This document shows positions 22,000 to 31,233 of a stretch of 64,000 bases of DNA, piece after piece; position 1 is the first letter of the stretch; each line of letters opens with the position of its first letter. This stretch comes from Trachythela sp. YZ-2020 (lineage: Eukaryota; Cnidaria; Anthozoa; Malacalcyonacea; Clavulariidae): NCBI GenBank assembly GCA_016169945.1, contig JADLSH010000220.1, positions 3,707,001 through 3,771,000 on the forward strand, in the 5' to 3' direction. Position numbers and translations under genes: made by a program. The notes under the pieces are model-generated. The model ran no database searches. It was given only the letters and a program-made list of their open reading frames with translations, and was not told the DNA's origin.

Positions 22000-23250
22000 A
22001 CATAATTAGGGTTAATATTGGTATGGTCAGAGTTAGGAGTAAATTTCTTTATAAATTTGTTGGCAATTCGTTTTGAAAACACGTTCGAAGACATAAATTT
22101 GAGGATGGTGTTTATCTCTTGCGATAGTAAGGGTTTGTTGCTACAAATTTTGTAAGCTCTGCTCACAAATGACCTGATCCATGCGATTTTGCATGACCAA
22201 AGAAGTAAAACTTGAGAAATGTATATACTGTTCAGTGTGTGTGTTTTTGCGAAAAATAGTTGTACGGTCAGATGTAAGTTTGATATCCAAAAATTGAACG
22301 TCGTTGTTGTCTATGAATTCTTCATGAGTAAACTGGATATCTGGGTGGTAGCTATTTAATTTTTTAAGATTAGATTAATGTCATGGGTTTGACAAGGATT
22401 AGAGCGTCGTCAAAATATCTTACGTAAAACTTTATAATATTATTTATTATTATTATTATTTTATTATTATTATTAAAATAATGGGATCGCACCAAAAGGT
22501 GAATTACTCCATTTTTACAGCTAAGGTAAGAATTTAAATAATTACATGATATAAATGTAAAACTTGACACTAATCCTACATATTATTTATGTTTGTACTA
22601 CTCTTAAACTAAAACTACGACAAGGATAAATATATAAAAGGATTAGATAAAATCTATTATTTATTTTAGTCATAGCTGGAAAAAACTGTTCTTAAAGCGT
22701 TCTGTATTGCATTTATATAAAGTCAAGTCATCTTTATTTCGGAGACATGTGCCCGTATCATTAAAGCGTGATGGAGGAACAATGTCAATGAATTTAGGGT
22801 TAGTTTTTGCGCCATTAAAAAATTTCATACACAGTTTCTGACGATTTTCATTTAGTTTTCCACGTGTGGTTATTCGCAAAGCTTCATGGTAATGTAAATC
22901 GGGATAAATAATCCTGAAACACCGTTTTGGCACTCTCTCATTATGAAGAAGGTATTTTATAATTTCATCTTCTAAAGCTATCGTGATAATGTTGGGTAAA
23001 GTTCGACTTAAAGGAGAACACATAGAAATTAAACCGTCAATTTGTCGGTGCAAGCGTCAAGTAGCAGAGTGGTCGTTATTTTGTTTTCATTGTAAATCTT
23101 ATGTAAAATTATGTTAATCGTTTTGTTCAGTGGAATGTTGGTAAATAAAGACTTACCGTCGAAAGATATGAATCTCTAGCCTTCTGAGAATAAGTTCTCT
23201 TTTGATATTCACTGGCATACTTAAGAAGAAAGAGAGGGCATTGATTACAT
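22000..23250 (-). pseudogene. Penelope-like element reverse transcriptase, interrupted
   Basis: Blocks appear in the right order on the minus strand: SFDGKSLFTNIPLNKT (motif A, about 23168-23118), DGLISMCSPLS then LEDEIIKYLL (motif B region, about 23035-22945), KFYVRYFDDALILVKP (catalytic motif C, FDD, about 22430-22388) and FLDIKLTSDRTT (about 22290), continuing through a basic region to about 22000. This arrangement, with SLFTN in motif A and FLDIKL after motif C, is characteristic of Penelope-like elements. An unrelated 0.5-kb LINE fragment splits the domain between motifs B and C. Frameshifts and stops show that it was inactive anyway. A GIY-YIG nuclease was not identified. Confidence 0.75.
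22440..22940 (-). mobile_element. 5'-truncated LINE fragment nested in the Penelope-like RT
   Basis: Encodes the extreme C-terminus of a non-LTR ORF2 (PKRCFRIIYPDLHYHEAL ... TERFKNSFF, stop at 22670). A short 3' UTR and an ATT/TAA microsatellite tail at about 22439-22476 follow. The C-terminus and tail type match the LINE at 27.5-32.5 kb (KRALRIICPGKDYNEAL, TERFKSSPL). A short 5'-truncated copy with its tail is the normal product of target-primed reverse transcription, so this insertion postdates the Penelope-like copy. Confidence 0.75.
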
Positions 23251-23619
23251 CTAATTCCTATCTAGACAATCCGTATATTCATTCCAATCTCACCAAAAGT
23301 CTGAAATTGTAAGAACCTCTTCTAATATATCAGCACCACCAGAATAGATTTGTGATGTTCACACCAACGCGCATCTTAATTTATACAAACAATGAAAGAT
23401 GCACTGTCTAACCGAAGTTGATTTAACAAAATCGAATGCTTCGTGGAAGTCTGCTGCGTATGTAGCAGCAGCACGGTAGCACCAGACAATATCGAAAAAT
23501 ATTCCAAGTATGGTATATGGTACAAAAACAATTATATGGCAATGTGAGTATTATGTTACCATGGTAACTACATATAGGGCTATAATTCCTTTCGTGTGCG
23601 GTATGTCAATAATAAGGAC

Positions 23620-23740
23620 TCGAACGTGTGATGCCAGTGTAGGTAGCGTCTATACGAAATACTGCCGGTCTTTTGGATCAATCTACCTGAAAAATACAAT
23701 AGGAACTTCGACATTTCGAGCGAAGGCCCTTCGTCTAAGC
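23620..23740 (-). mobile_element. Penelope-like element terminal segment, second copy
   Basis: Inverted match to 350-466, reading LDEGPSLEMSKFLLYFSG and YLHWHHTFES. It lies 5' of the Penelope-like RT in the same orientation, as expected if the element carried a partial tandem terminal repeat (pLTR). Confidence 0.5.
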
Positions 23741-23920
23741 CAGTATATAATACTTCTGTTTGAAACAATGTTTGCTATATTTCATGATTGTTTGGTTCAT
23801 ATAGTGTTAATTGTTTTGAAACTGATGTCACCTAAAGGATTTAGGTTAGAATATTGGTAAAAATATATAAGAAATATTGTATTTGGTTATTCGGTACAAC
23901 CTTTCTGCACGCGTAATCCG

Positions 23921-24262
23921 ACACTACCTCATAATAATTATTCCTCAATAATATTTGACGCTGTCCATTATTTAAGTTTTTGTACGGCCTATCTTCATTA
24001 GTGTCTTCTCAGCAATCTATATTTTGGGCATAGCGATAGAACAGTAGAACACCAATGCGTACAACAACGAAAATGCACTCAAATTTTATGTTGTAAGTAA
24101 AATGCATGTTATATATTAGGAGGAGAAACACCACGCCTGTACAGTTTAAACTGTTTATACACTACCTCATAATAATTATTCCTCAATAATATTTGACGCT
24201 GTCCATTATCGCAGCCCCCCCCCGTCAATAATATTTGACGCTGTCCATTTGACGCAGCCCCC
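23921..24262. repeat. 51-bp direct repeat plus a partial third copy
   Basis: An identical 51-bp stretch starting acactacctcataataatt occurs at 23921-23971 and 24159-24209. Its last part (aataatatttgacgctgtcc) recurs near 24224. Runs of C follow copies two and three. Confidence 0.85.
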
Positions 24263-24332
24263 CCCCCGTCGACAAGAAAAGAAAGAATTTCTGTCGGAAA
24301 AGGTAAAATATTTTGACGAACGCGGACAGACA

Positions 24333-24402
24333 TCGAAACGTGCCCCCCTAACGTGCCCCCCGAAACGTGCCCCCATCGAAACGTGCCAGCTACGGGCCTG
24401 GA
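24333..24402. repeat. CG-rich short tandem repeat next to a possible transposon end
   Basis: cgaaacgtgcccc-type units are repeated about four times. They adjoin caggcccgtagctgg (minus strand from about 24402), which resembles the CAGGCCCGTAGCCAGG termini common on hAT-like non-autonomous elements. No partner end was found. Confidence 0.4.
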
Positions 24403-24618
24403 CCAGGGCCTTGCCGAATGGGGGAGGAGTGTGGGGGTGTAACACCCCCTCCAGTGAAAAGTCGCAATGGGGCCCAATTTTTATAAGAAAACCCAAATTC
24501 CTAACTTCATGATGAAAGCAAGGCTCGCCAAGAGATAGAGGTTAGGGCAAATATTTTTTTGGTGCCTAGGAACCATAGAACAGTGCTATATTTGATAGGA
24601 TCCATCAACATGGCCCCT

Positions 24619-24795
24619 AACTTGAACGATGGTCTCTAACTTGAAGAAGGGGCCTTAACTTGAAGAAGGGCCCCTAACTTGAAGAAGGGCCCATAACTTG
24701 AAGAAGGGCTCCTAACATGAAGAAGGGCTCCTAACTTGAAGAACGACCCCTAACTTGAAGAATGGCCCCTAAATTGAAGAAGGGCATCTAACTTG
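24619..24795. repeat. 19-bp minisatellite, about 9.3 copies
   Basis: The unit aacttgaagaagggcccct is repeated with exact 19-base spacing. Variants concentrate in the ggcccct half. Not coding, since 19 is not a multiple of three and stops occur. Confidence 0.9.
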
Positions 24796-24799
24796 ATTT

Positions 24800-25369
24800 T
24801 CTTGATTCAGCAGCGACTCTTGTTGTGAAAAATCGTTTAAAATTTGTCCCGTGGCTGTGCAGCATTGCTCTTTTTTCAAAGTAGTTTTTACATCATAATT
24901 GTAAAGTTTGGCAAAGGAGTCATCTTAGGAGGCAAAGGAGAGTGCAACACGTTAGGGGACCAAAAGACATAATGACACGCAAACGGGGGCCGAACGGTAT
25001 TTTACACCTCCCTATTACTGTAAATTTACAGTTATTGAAATCGTCGTTATTTCGACATTTAGCGTAAGCGAACTCGTATATTTAATTATAATTAAAATCT
25101 CAGTCAAAACATTTCATTTACAGTATTACTGTATGAGCCTGTTCATATGATCTCGCCTCGTATAAATGTTTTCCTATTATAACAAAATCACATCGGGTTG
25201 CCGCTTGGTGATGATATACTCGTCATATTTTGCCGAGACCATACGGCATCGCGGGATAAAAATGCTCACATATAATATGATAAGTAAATATGAATATTAA
25301 TATGTTAGTATTTCTAACTAGTACGTTTGTTTGCTTTTAATTATTCTAGCTATAGGTTAAGATTTTATT
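24800..25369. other. No supported gene
   Basis: AT-rich non-coding sequence. A small inverted pair, actgtaaatttacagt, lies near 25018-25033. Confidence 0.4.
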
Positions 25370-25420
25370 GATTCTGAAAGGCTCTTTTTGGGGATGATCA
25401 ATAAATTTCAATTCAATTCA
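25370..25420 (+). mobile_element. 3' tail of a LINE or SINE
   Basis: ggggatgatcaataaattt followed by ATTCA repeats resembles the 3' end and short-repeat tail of a retroposed element. The body upstream is not recognisable. Confidence 0.4.
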
Positions 25421-25555
25421 ATCTATTGGTTAGCGCGCTGATCTAGAAACTAAGAGGTCGCGTGTTCGATCCTAGCCTGAATACAGACCTACTTATTCAC
25501 CGCCCTACAATTTTTGGGTGCGAGGCGAGGGCGAAACGTAGGTCTAATGAATATC
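25421..25555 (+). mobile_element. tRNA-derived SINE head
   Basis: ggttagcgcgctg (25428-25440) fits a pol III A box and gttcgatcc (25464-25472) a B box, with normal spacing. The anticodon and T stems pair poorly and there is no proper acceptor stem, so this is a tRNA-like promoter head and not a tRNA gene. An agacctac / gtaggtct inverted pair follows in the body. Confidence 0.6.
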
Positions 25556-25706
25556 GGGTCAAAACGTATTCCGCCCACTTTGCAATTTGTACTAATTAAC
25601 TATGATGATTGACACACACATAACACCTAAATATAGCATAAATAAAAAGTTGTCTATTTCAAAGCGTTGTTCTAGAGTTTATTAATATAAACAACAAGAA
25701 AATGTC

Positions 25707-25750
25707 TATGGAATGTGCATTTTGTCTCTATGGAATGTGCATTTTGTCTC
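25707..25750. repeat. 22-bp tandem duplication
   Basis: tatggaatgtgcattttgtc plus tc, twice in a row. Confidence 0.9.
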
Positions 25751-25756
25751 TACGCT

Positions 25757-26005
25757 AGTATATATATATATAATGCAAAAGCTCACTTCCCTTGTGGTCG
25801 TTTGAGCACTCTGGCCCCAAGACGCTTCACGCATGTCTGGATGCGCATGTGTCTGAGTGTTGTACCACATGCGCATGGTGAGGGCAAGAGTATGGTGTAT
25901 AAATACGAAGTCACTCGCATCTGGACTGCGTTACAAGCTGCACTGACGAGCCGTTGAACGGCGAAACATGCATGTCTGCAGATTTGACTATGTATATATA
26001 TATAT
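25757..26005 (+). repeat. TA-flanked repeat E1, copy 1
   Basis: Bounded by TATA microsatellites. It matches 26742-27000 in inverted orientation, with shared gctcacttcccttgtggtcg, agcactctggc, gcacatgc-type and aacatgcatgtctgcag stretches. No coding sense. Confidence 0.7.
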
Positions 26006-26008
26006 ATA

Positions 26009-26423
26009 TATATATTGATATTTTTGTAAGTGTTTGTTTCACTTTACTAGGATCTATAGAAAAGCCCCCACGCAATAATCCTTTGGTTAGGTGGAATGAG
26101 GACGATCTAATGGAATGATTACCGTTTTCCCCTAGTATTTTGTAGTAGACTAAAAGAGTGCACTAACCGAAGTGTGCTAATATAGGAAATTATATCCATG
26201 TTATTTGAGGTACGTATGTTATGTGAAACAAACACTAAATACCATACTATATTAGCACACTTCGGTTAGTGCACTCTTTTAGTCTACTACAAAATACTAG
26301 GGGAAAACGGTATTCATTCCATTAGATCGTCCTCATTCCACCTAACCAAAGGATTATTGCGTGGGGGCTTTTCTATAGATCCTAGTAAAGTGAAACAAAC
26401 ACTTACAAAAATATCAATATATA
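26009..26423. repeat. Hairpin with 176-bp near-identical arms
   Basis: The arms 26009-26184 and 26248-26423 are reverse complements with about one mismatch (gaatgatta versus gaatgaata). The 63-base loop is itself duplicated at 26681-26748. The near-identity means the structure is young or kept homogeneous. Confidence 0.9.
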
Positions 26424-26680
26424 AAGCACGCTTCGGCTAGTGCACTCTTTGTAGACGCCATGAATAAATCATGTAAAAATTGAGCAGGTCATATCTCAAA
26501 TTACATCTTGCGTAAATTGTTCTAGAGCATTCTGAACAATGATGTTTGAGTAAAAATGTTATCATATTCAAACTCATGTAGATAAATAAATGTCATCAAA
26601 TATTCCTTCCTCCTTTTAAGCCGCCATCCAGTGTCCCAAGGGCTGGAGTCTTATTCATTTAAGATAGCTGGCGAGGGGAA

Positions 26681-26748
26681 GGAAATTATATCCATGTTAT
26701 TTGAGGTACGTATGTTATGTGAAACAAACACTAAATACCATACTATAT
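26681..26748. repeat. Direct copy of the hairpin loop
   Basis: ggaaattatatccatgttat onward is identical to 26185-26252, including the aaacaaacactaaatacc end. Confidence 0.9.
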
Positions 26749-27000
26749 ATATATATATATATATATATAGTACAATCTGCAGACATGCATGTTTAATTCG
26801 GCGTCCAACGCCTCGTCAGTGCAGCTTGGTATACGTCTATACACGAGATGTCAACCGTATTTATACACATGAGCTTACTCTCACCAAGCGCATGTGGTAC
26901 AACACGGTGACATCAACGTATCTAGACATGCGCAACGTGTCATGGAGCCAGAGTGCTCAAACGACCACAAGGGAAGTGAGCTTTGCATTATCGCTAGTAG
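26742..27000 (-). repeat. TA-flanked repeat E1, copy 2 (inverted)
   Basis: Inverted, diverged copy of 25757-26005, again starting from a TATA microsatellite. Confidence 0.7.
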
Positions 27001-27054
27001 ACACCCATTAGCTTTGCCAGAGTGCTCAACAACACTAAAGTGAAGGAGCGTAAG

Positions 27055-27145
27055 TGGTACAATCTGCAGACATGCATGTTTCGGCGTCCAACGCGCCTCG
27101 TCAGTGCAACTTGGTATACGTCTATACACGAGATGTCAACCGTAA
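27055..27145 (-). repeat. TA-flanked repeat E1, partial copy 3
   Basis: Repeats the start of copy 2 (tacaatctgcagacatgcat, then gtatacgtctatacacgaga) in direct orientation, truncated after cgagatgtcaaccgta. Confidence 0.75.
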
Positions 27146-27552
27146 CCCCTCTGGAAATAGCAGTTTTCTCACATTTTCTTCAATTACCCGTGCGGAAAAA
27201 TTGCGTAATTAACCCCCTTGGAAATCGAGGTCCTCGACAGGGGGGGTATGGGTATTAAATGTAATAGCCCATTTCAAAGTATATTTCAAACTCAGAAACA
27301 GCTACGAATCTTTATTCGCCGTTTATGTCCCGTTGTCATTTGTCGGCTTGCTTTTTCCATCTCGTTTAGGTGTAATTCTTTCTGACAGAATTTGGACTTC
27401 AAAATTATTATAATTTTGTTCATAATGTATTGACAATTCCGAGGAAAATCCATCAAGAGGAAACGAAGGGAGAAAAATGAAAACAGTGGCCGTGCTTTAT
27501 TGCGTCATAAAGCAGGCGCAATTAGCCAATCAAATTGCTCGTCATATACTAC
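27146..27552. other. No supported gene
   Basis: Non-coding. Contains a G-run near 27241 and the target region of the LINE whose tail starts at 27553. Confidence 0.45.
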
Positions 27553-27862
27553 TTATTATAATAATAATAATAATAATAATGGTTTTATTAATCACATTTC
27601 AATAGCAAAGTATATAGCTAAATTATTATGTGTTACAGGATTATGAAGAATAAAATACAAAACTCTTATATATTATAATTAAGACTATGAATTAGTATTT
27701 TCTTTAAAATTATGTGAGTAGTATATAAAATTATGGTAGGGCATATAATAGAATTAGGATTTTTCGCTAATTGTACTAAAATTATTATATTAATAATATA
27801 TATATAGTAAAATCTGAAACACTAGTATGCTAAAACAATTATAAACCTATAAATCAAATCTT

Positions 27863-28600
27863 TCAGTTAATGCTTTCATTGTATTTATCGATCGCATATA
27901 CTAAAGGACTACTTTTGAAGCGTTCCGTTCTACAAGCAAAATTATAAATTAAATTACTATTTGCTCTAGTTTCTCTCTTTTTAATGTTGGAATGTTTATC
28001 AGGAAGCAAACCATGTAATTTATGGGTGGGCTGGACCATATTTCTGATAAGGTCAATACACAGGAGCTTTCTTCGTTCTTTAAGTGGTATAAGTTTACAT
28101 TCTTTTAGGGCTTCATTGTAGTCCTTTCCAGGGCAGATAATTCTGAGCGCCCGTTTTGGATTCTTTCGATGTTGTTACTTTGGTCTTGGGTGAGGTTTCC
28201 ATGCCATACTTGCGCTCCATACTCGAGAGTGGACCTTATAACAGCGCAGTAAAAGGATTTTAAATCATCTTTACACGCGCTATAATTCTTAAGGATCTTT
28301 AAAAATGGAGCCGTTTAGCTGCTTTTTGATAATAAATTCAGTATTTTTGGCCCATTTCATATCATCATCCAGCCACATTCCTAGTAATTTATATGACTTT
28401 ACCGAGCGATAGGTTGGCCGTCAATATTAATTGGCGGGATGGTTGTTTTATTCTTCCTGAAATCGAGAATCATTTCTCTGCATTTCTTCGCATTTAGTTC
28501 CATTTTTCATGCTTTGCAAACAGAACTACATTGTTGACATTTTCTTGAGTTTTTCCAATCGGTGTCCCGGAAATGTGGTCTGATACTTGTATCACTTCAG
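27863..28600 (-). pseudogene. LINE ORF2 C-terminal part, out of frame
   Basis: This is the continuation of ORF2 after its frameshift. FMDDTT, the catalytic RT motif C, is read in another frame near 28610-28590. SEVIQVSDHI and NNVVLFAKHEKW then follow in a third frame. Further down come SYKLLGMWLDDDMKW, the KRALRIICPGKDYNEAL block and TERFKSSPLVYAIDKYNES, with a stop near 27865. At least two or three small indels separate these blocks. Family knowledge makes motif C the metal-binding site of the polymerase, so the copy cannot make an intact RT. Confidence 0.8.
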
Positions 28601-31233
28601 ATAGGTCGTGTCGTCCATAAACATTGTTGTTTCTCCTCATCCGTACGATTTTGGTTAGTTGTTTCGGACGATTCCCAATTTGTAACCGATGGGAGTTGGT
28701 TGATTTTTATAATAAAAGCGATTGGTCCTAATTTGCTGCCCTGAGGTACCCCCCCATTTGTTCCCATTCGCTCGGATTTTACGCCATGATGAGAAGTTAT
28801 CTGTGATCGTCCATGTAAATACGATGCACACCATCCAATCAGACCTGGGCGTATATCAATGTCAATAAAGTTTTGCAAAAGTCGGTTGTGGTCAATTAGG
28901 TCAAAGGCTTTTCTAAAATCAAGGAATGTAATTCGAATAATTTTGTTATTATTCTCCATCGCTAGGTACCACTTGTGTAGTTGGTAAGTTAATGCAAGGA
29001 CAGCAGACGTTCCAGCAAGACCACCAAATTGAGATTCACTAATTTTGTCATTAGTATCTTTTAGAATCCACTCAACAGCATATGATTCCTGAAGTTTTGA
29101 AAGAGTGCTAGTCAATGCAATTGGTCTTAGTTCTTCCACTGACGAACATGGGTTTGATTTCGGGACACTGCATATATTGGAAATTTTCCATATTTCAGGA
29201 AAAGATTTGCTTCTAAACGACTGGTTGTAAATGTTAGCTAGTGGCATGGCGAAGTGTTCAGCGAATATCTTTATCACTTTCATATTTGGATCAAAAGGGC
29301 CAGGTGCTTTATTGACGTTCATATTGGACAATTTCTTTGCAACACTTTCAATCGTAATTGGTGGTAAAGGATCTTGACTTCCGAATGATAACCATTCATC
29401 TTTCACTTTAGGGTATTCTTTAGTCAAACTTGTAAAGAAACTGTTTATGTAATCAGCAGTTTGTTTATCGTTCATTGGGACGTCTGATAGAGGGTCTGAT
29501 AAATCAAAGTTCTGTCTTTTATTTCCAACAATGCGTTTTACATTTTTCCACCATTTCTTTGAGTTTTGGTTATGAAAGGGTTTAATATTTTGTTCATAGA
29601 ATATGCGCTTGGCCTTTCTAATCTCTGCAACAATTAAGTTCCGCAATTGTTTGGATTGATCGAATCTTCCGAGTTTGTATGCCTTATCTCGTTTCTGTAT
29701 CAATTGTTTAATTCTTCCATTTATAAAAGGTTTGTCGTCATCTTGAATTTTGACTGACTTTAAAGGGAAGAATGCATCAACCATTTCTGTTGTTAATTCT
29801 AAAAACTTGTTGACTTTATCGTTTATACAAGGGGCATTCAACACGGGTGACCAGTTATATTCGCTGATATACTGCTCAAAGGCTTGTAGTGACGAGGATT
29901 TCAGTGGTCTTACATTTATCCGTTTTGGCTTTTGCTTGTGCGGCATTTGTTCTTGTGATGACCATATAATTGTACAGTGGTCTGAGGTACCAATTGGGGC
30001 TAATACAAGTGGGGCTTGGTAAAATTTATGAATGTCCGTCAAAATAAGGTCAAGAATTGCCGAATTTCTGGTAGGTTGTTTGATGACTTGTTTCAAGTGG
30101 CATTGTCTATTGATGATCTTTGTACTAAAGCCATTACTTGCAGGGTTGAAATCACCAGCAGCTATAATTGACGTATTTGGGCTTTCTGCTTTCACCATAT
30201 CATAACAATAACAAAAGTACTCATAAAACCTGTTTAAATTTTCACGATCTGTGGATGGAGGAATATAAACGCATGCAACCGCAATTCTTGATATGGATCG
30301 AGGAAGCCATTTCGGCCGCAAAACAATCCAGAGGCACTCGAAGTCTTCGTTAGATAGGTCGGGCCGGACTTTTAAAGGAATAGTTTCTTTAACATAGATT
30401 GCGACGCCACCACCTCTTCCTATCGTTCTATCCTTCCTTATTAGATTAAAACCAGTGATATTCACTGATTGGTCCGGCACATCGTCTGTCAGCCACGTTT
30501 CGGTCACTAGTATGATATCTGATTTACGTTGCTCTATCACAACCACAAGTTCAGGTTTCTTTCTGAAAATTGAACGCGCATTAAATAGAAGCACATTTGG
30601 CATTGTATGTCTTTGTTTACATCTCAACGCAGATGATTTGGGAATCTTAATCAAATTATTTTTATTGACAGTTATGTTATCATTCTTAGTATTATCTGAA
30701 AAACGTTTTTCGCGAGAGGTAATTCTAACAGTGATAGGTTGTATCAAACTATCATCAACAGGGTCTACAGCAGGGTTTCGGCATGCGGTGCTCTGAAGTA
30801 GGGGTGATCGTGGAAGGCGTAAGGGGGTAAATGTGGAACAGGGACTTCCATTAGGGGTTTGGGGTGAGGTTGGAGAAAACCCAATCTCCGGGGGTAACTT
30901 TGAAGACACTGATTGACATATAGGCATGCAGTTTGACAATAAAAACGAAGGAACAAAACAGAGCCTTTTTGTCTTCAGGATCGATTCACCAATGTTAGTG
31001 CCATCGGCCTCCGCTACATTAGTCCTGGCAAGGGGGGTGGGAGGGGGGAGACTACCAGTTTTATTAGGATTGTTTAAGTCCTCAGAGCTTGGCGAACAAA
31101 AACCAGATACTTCAGCCAAACTTCCCTCCGATCTTGGTAAGACGGTGGGTGGGTTGAGTGCCAACTTCCACGGTGTTTCCGGAAGGGAGGGTAATAATTC
31201 CGAGTGGGAAAATGGTAATCGATGTAACTGCAC
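28597..31233 (-). CDS. LINE ORF2: endonuclease-reverse transcriptase (frameshifted)
   Basis: An 878-codon open frame counted from a GTG at 31233. The frame is open from 31263 (after tandem TAA stops at 31264-31269), and the first in-frame ATGs are at residues 103 and 211. Residues 1-210 are a Pro/Ser-rich leader. Residues 211-425 are the EEP endonuclease (NARS at 218, TETWL with the catalytic Glu at 245, GDFN at 360-363, SDH at 417-419). A basic linker carries KRDKAYK at 514-520. RT begins near 635 with NVNKAPGPFDPN, motif A is LDFRKAFDLIDH (771-782) and motif B is GGVPQGSKLGP (827-837). The frame is lost around residue 855-865, just before the catalytic FMDD, ending in an artefactual tail. 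It would copy LINE RNA at nicked chromosomal DNA. Three of four domains are intact, so the break is recent or a sequencing indel. Confidence 0.9.
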   Translation of the reverse strand: MQLHRLPFSHSELLPSLPETPWKLALNPPTVLPRSEGSLAEVSGFCSPSSEDLNNPNKTGSLPPPTPLARTNVAEADGTNIGESILKTKRLCFVPSFLLSNCMPICQSVSSKLPPEIGFSPTSPQTPNGSPCSTFTPLRLPRSPLLQSTACRNPAVDPVDDSLIQPITVRITSREKRFSDNTKNDNITVNKNNLIKIPKSSALRCKQRHTMPNVLLFNARSIFRKKPELVVVIEQRKSDIILVTETWLTDDVPDQSVNITGFNLIRKDRTIGRGGGVAIYVKETIPLKVRPDLSNEDFECLWIVLRPKWLPRSISRIAVACVYIPPSTDRENLNRFYEYFCYCYDMVKAESPNTSIIAAGDFNPASNGFSTKIINRQCHLKQVIKQPTRNSAILDLILTDIHKFYQAPLVLAPIGTSDHCTIIWSSQEQMPHKQKPKRINVRPLKSSSLQAFEQYISEYNWSPVLNAPCINDKVNKFLELTTEMVDAFFPLKSVKIQDDDKPFINGRIKQLIQKRDKAYKLGRFDQSKQLRNLIVAEIRKAKRIFYEQNIKPFHNQNSKKWWKNVKRIVGNKRQNFDLSDPLSDVPMNDKQTADYINSFFTSLTKEYPKVKDEWLSFGSQDPLPPITIESVAKKLSNMNVNKAPGPFDPNMKVIKIFAEHFAMPLANIYNQSFRSKSFPEIWKISNICSVPKSNPCSSVEELRPIALTSTLSKLQESYAVEWILKDTNDKISESQFGGLAGTSAVLALTYQLHKWYLAMENNNKIIRITFLDFRKAFDLIDHNRLLQNFIDIDIRPGLIGWCASYLHGRSQITSHHGVKSERMGTNGGVPQGSKLGPIAFIIKINQLPSVTNWESSETTNQNRTDEEKQQCLWTTRPI

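Noticed and set aside
24109..24512. Overlapping 87-122-codon frames on both strands
   Set aside because: They arise from CG-rich tandem repeats and C-runs that lack stops. No domain on either strand.
24619..24795. Regular short repeats considered as a CRISPR array
   Set aside because: Units are directly adjacent with no unique spacers, and the genome is eukaryotic.
25428..25490. tRNA gene
   Set aside because: A and B boxes are good but anticodon and T stems do not pair and there is no acceptor stem, so it is a SINE head.
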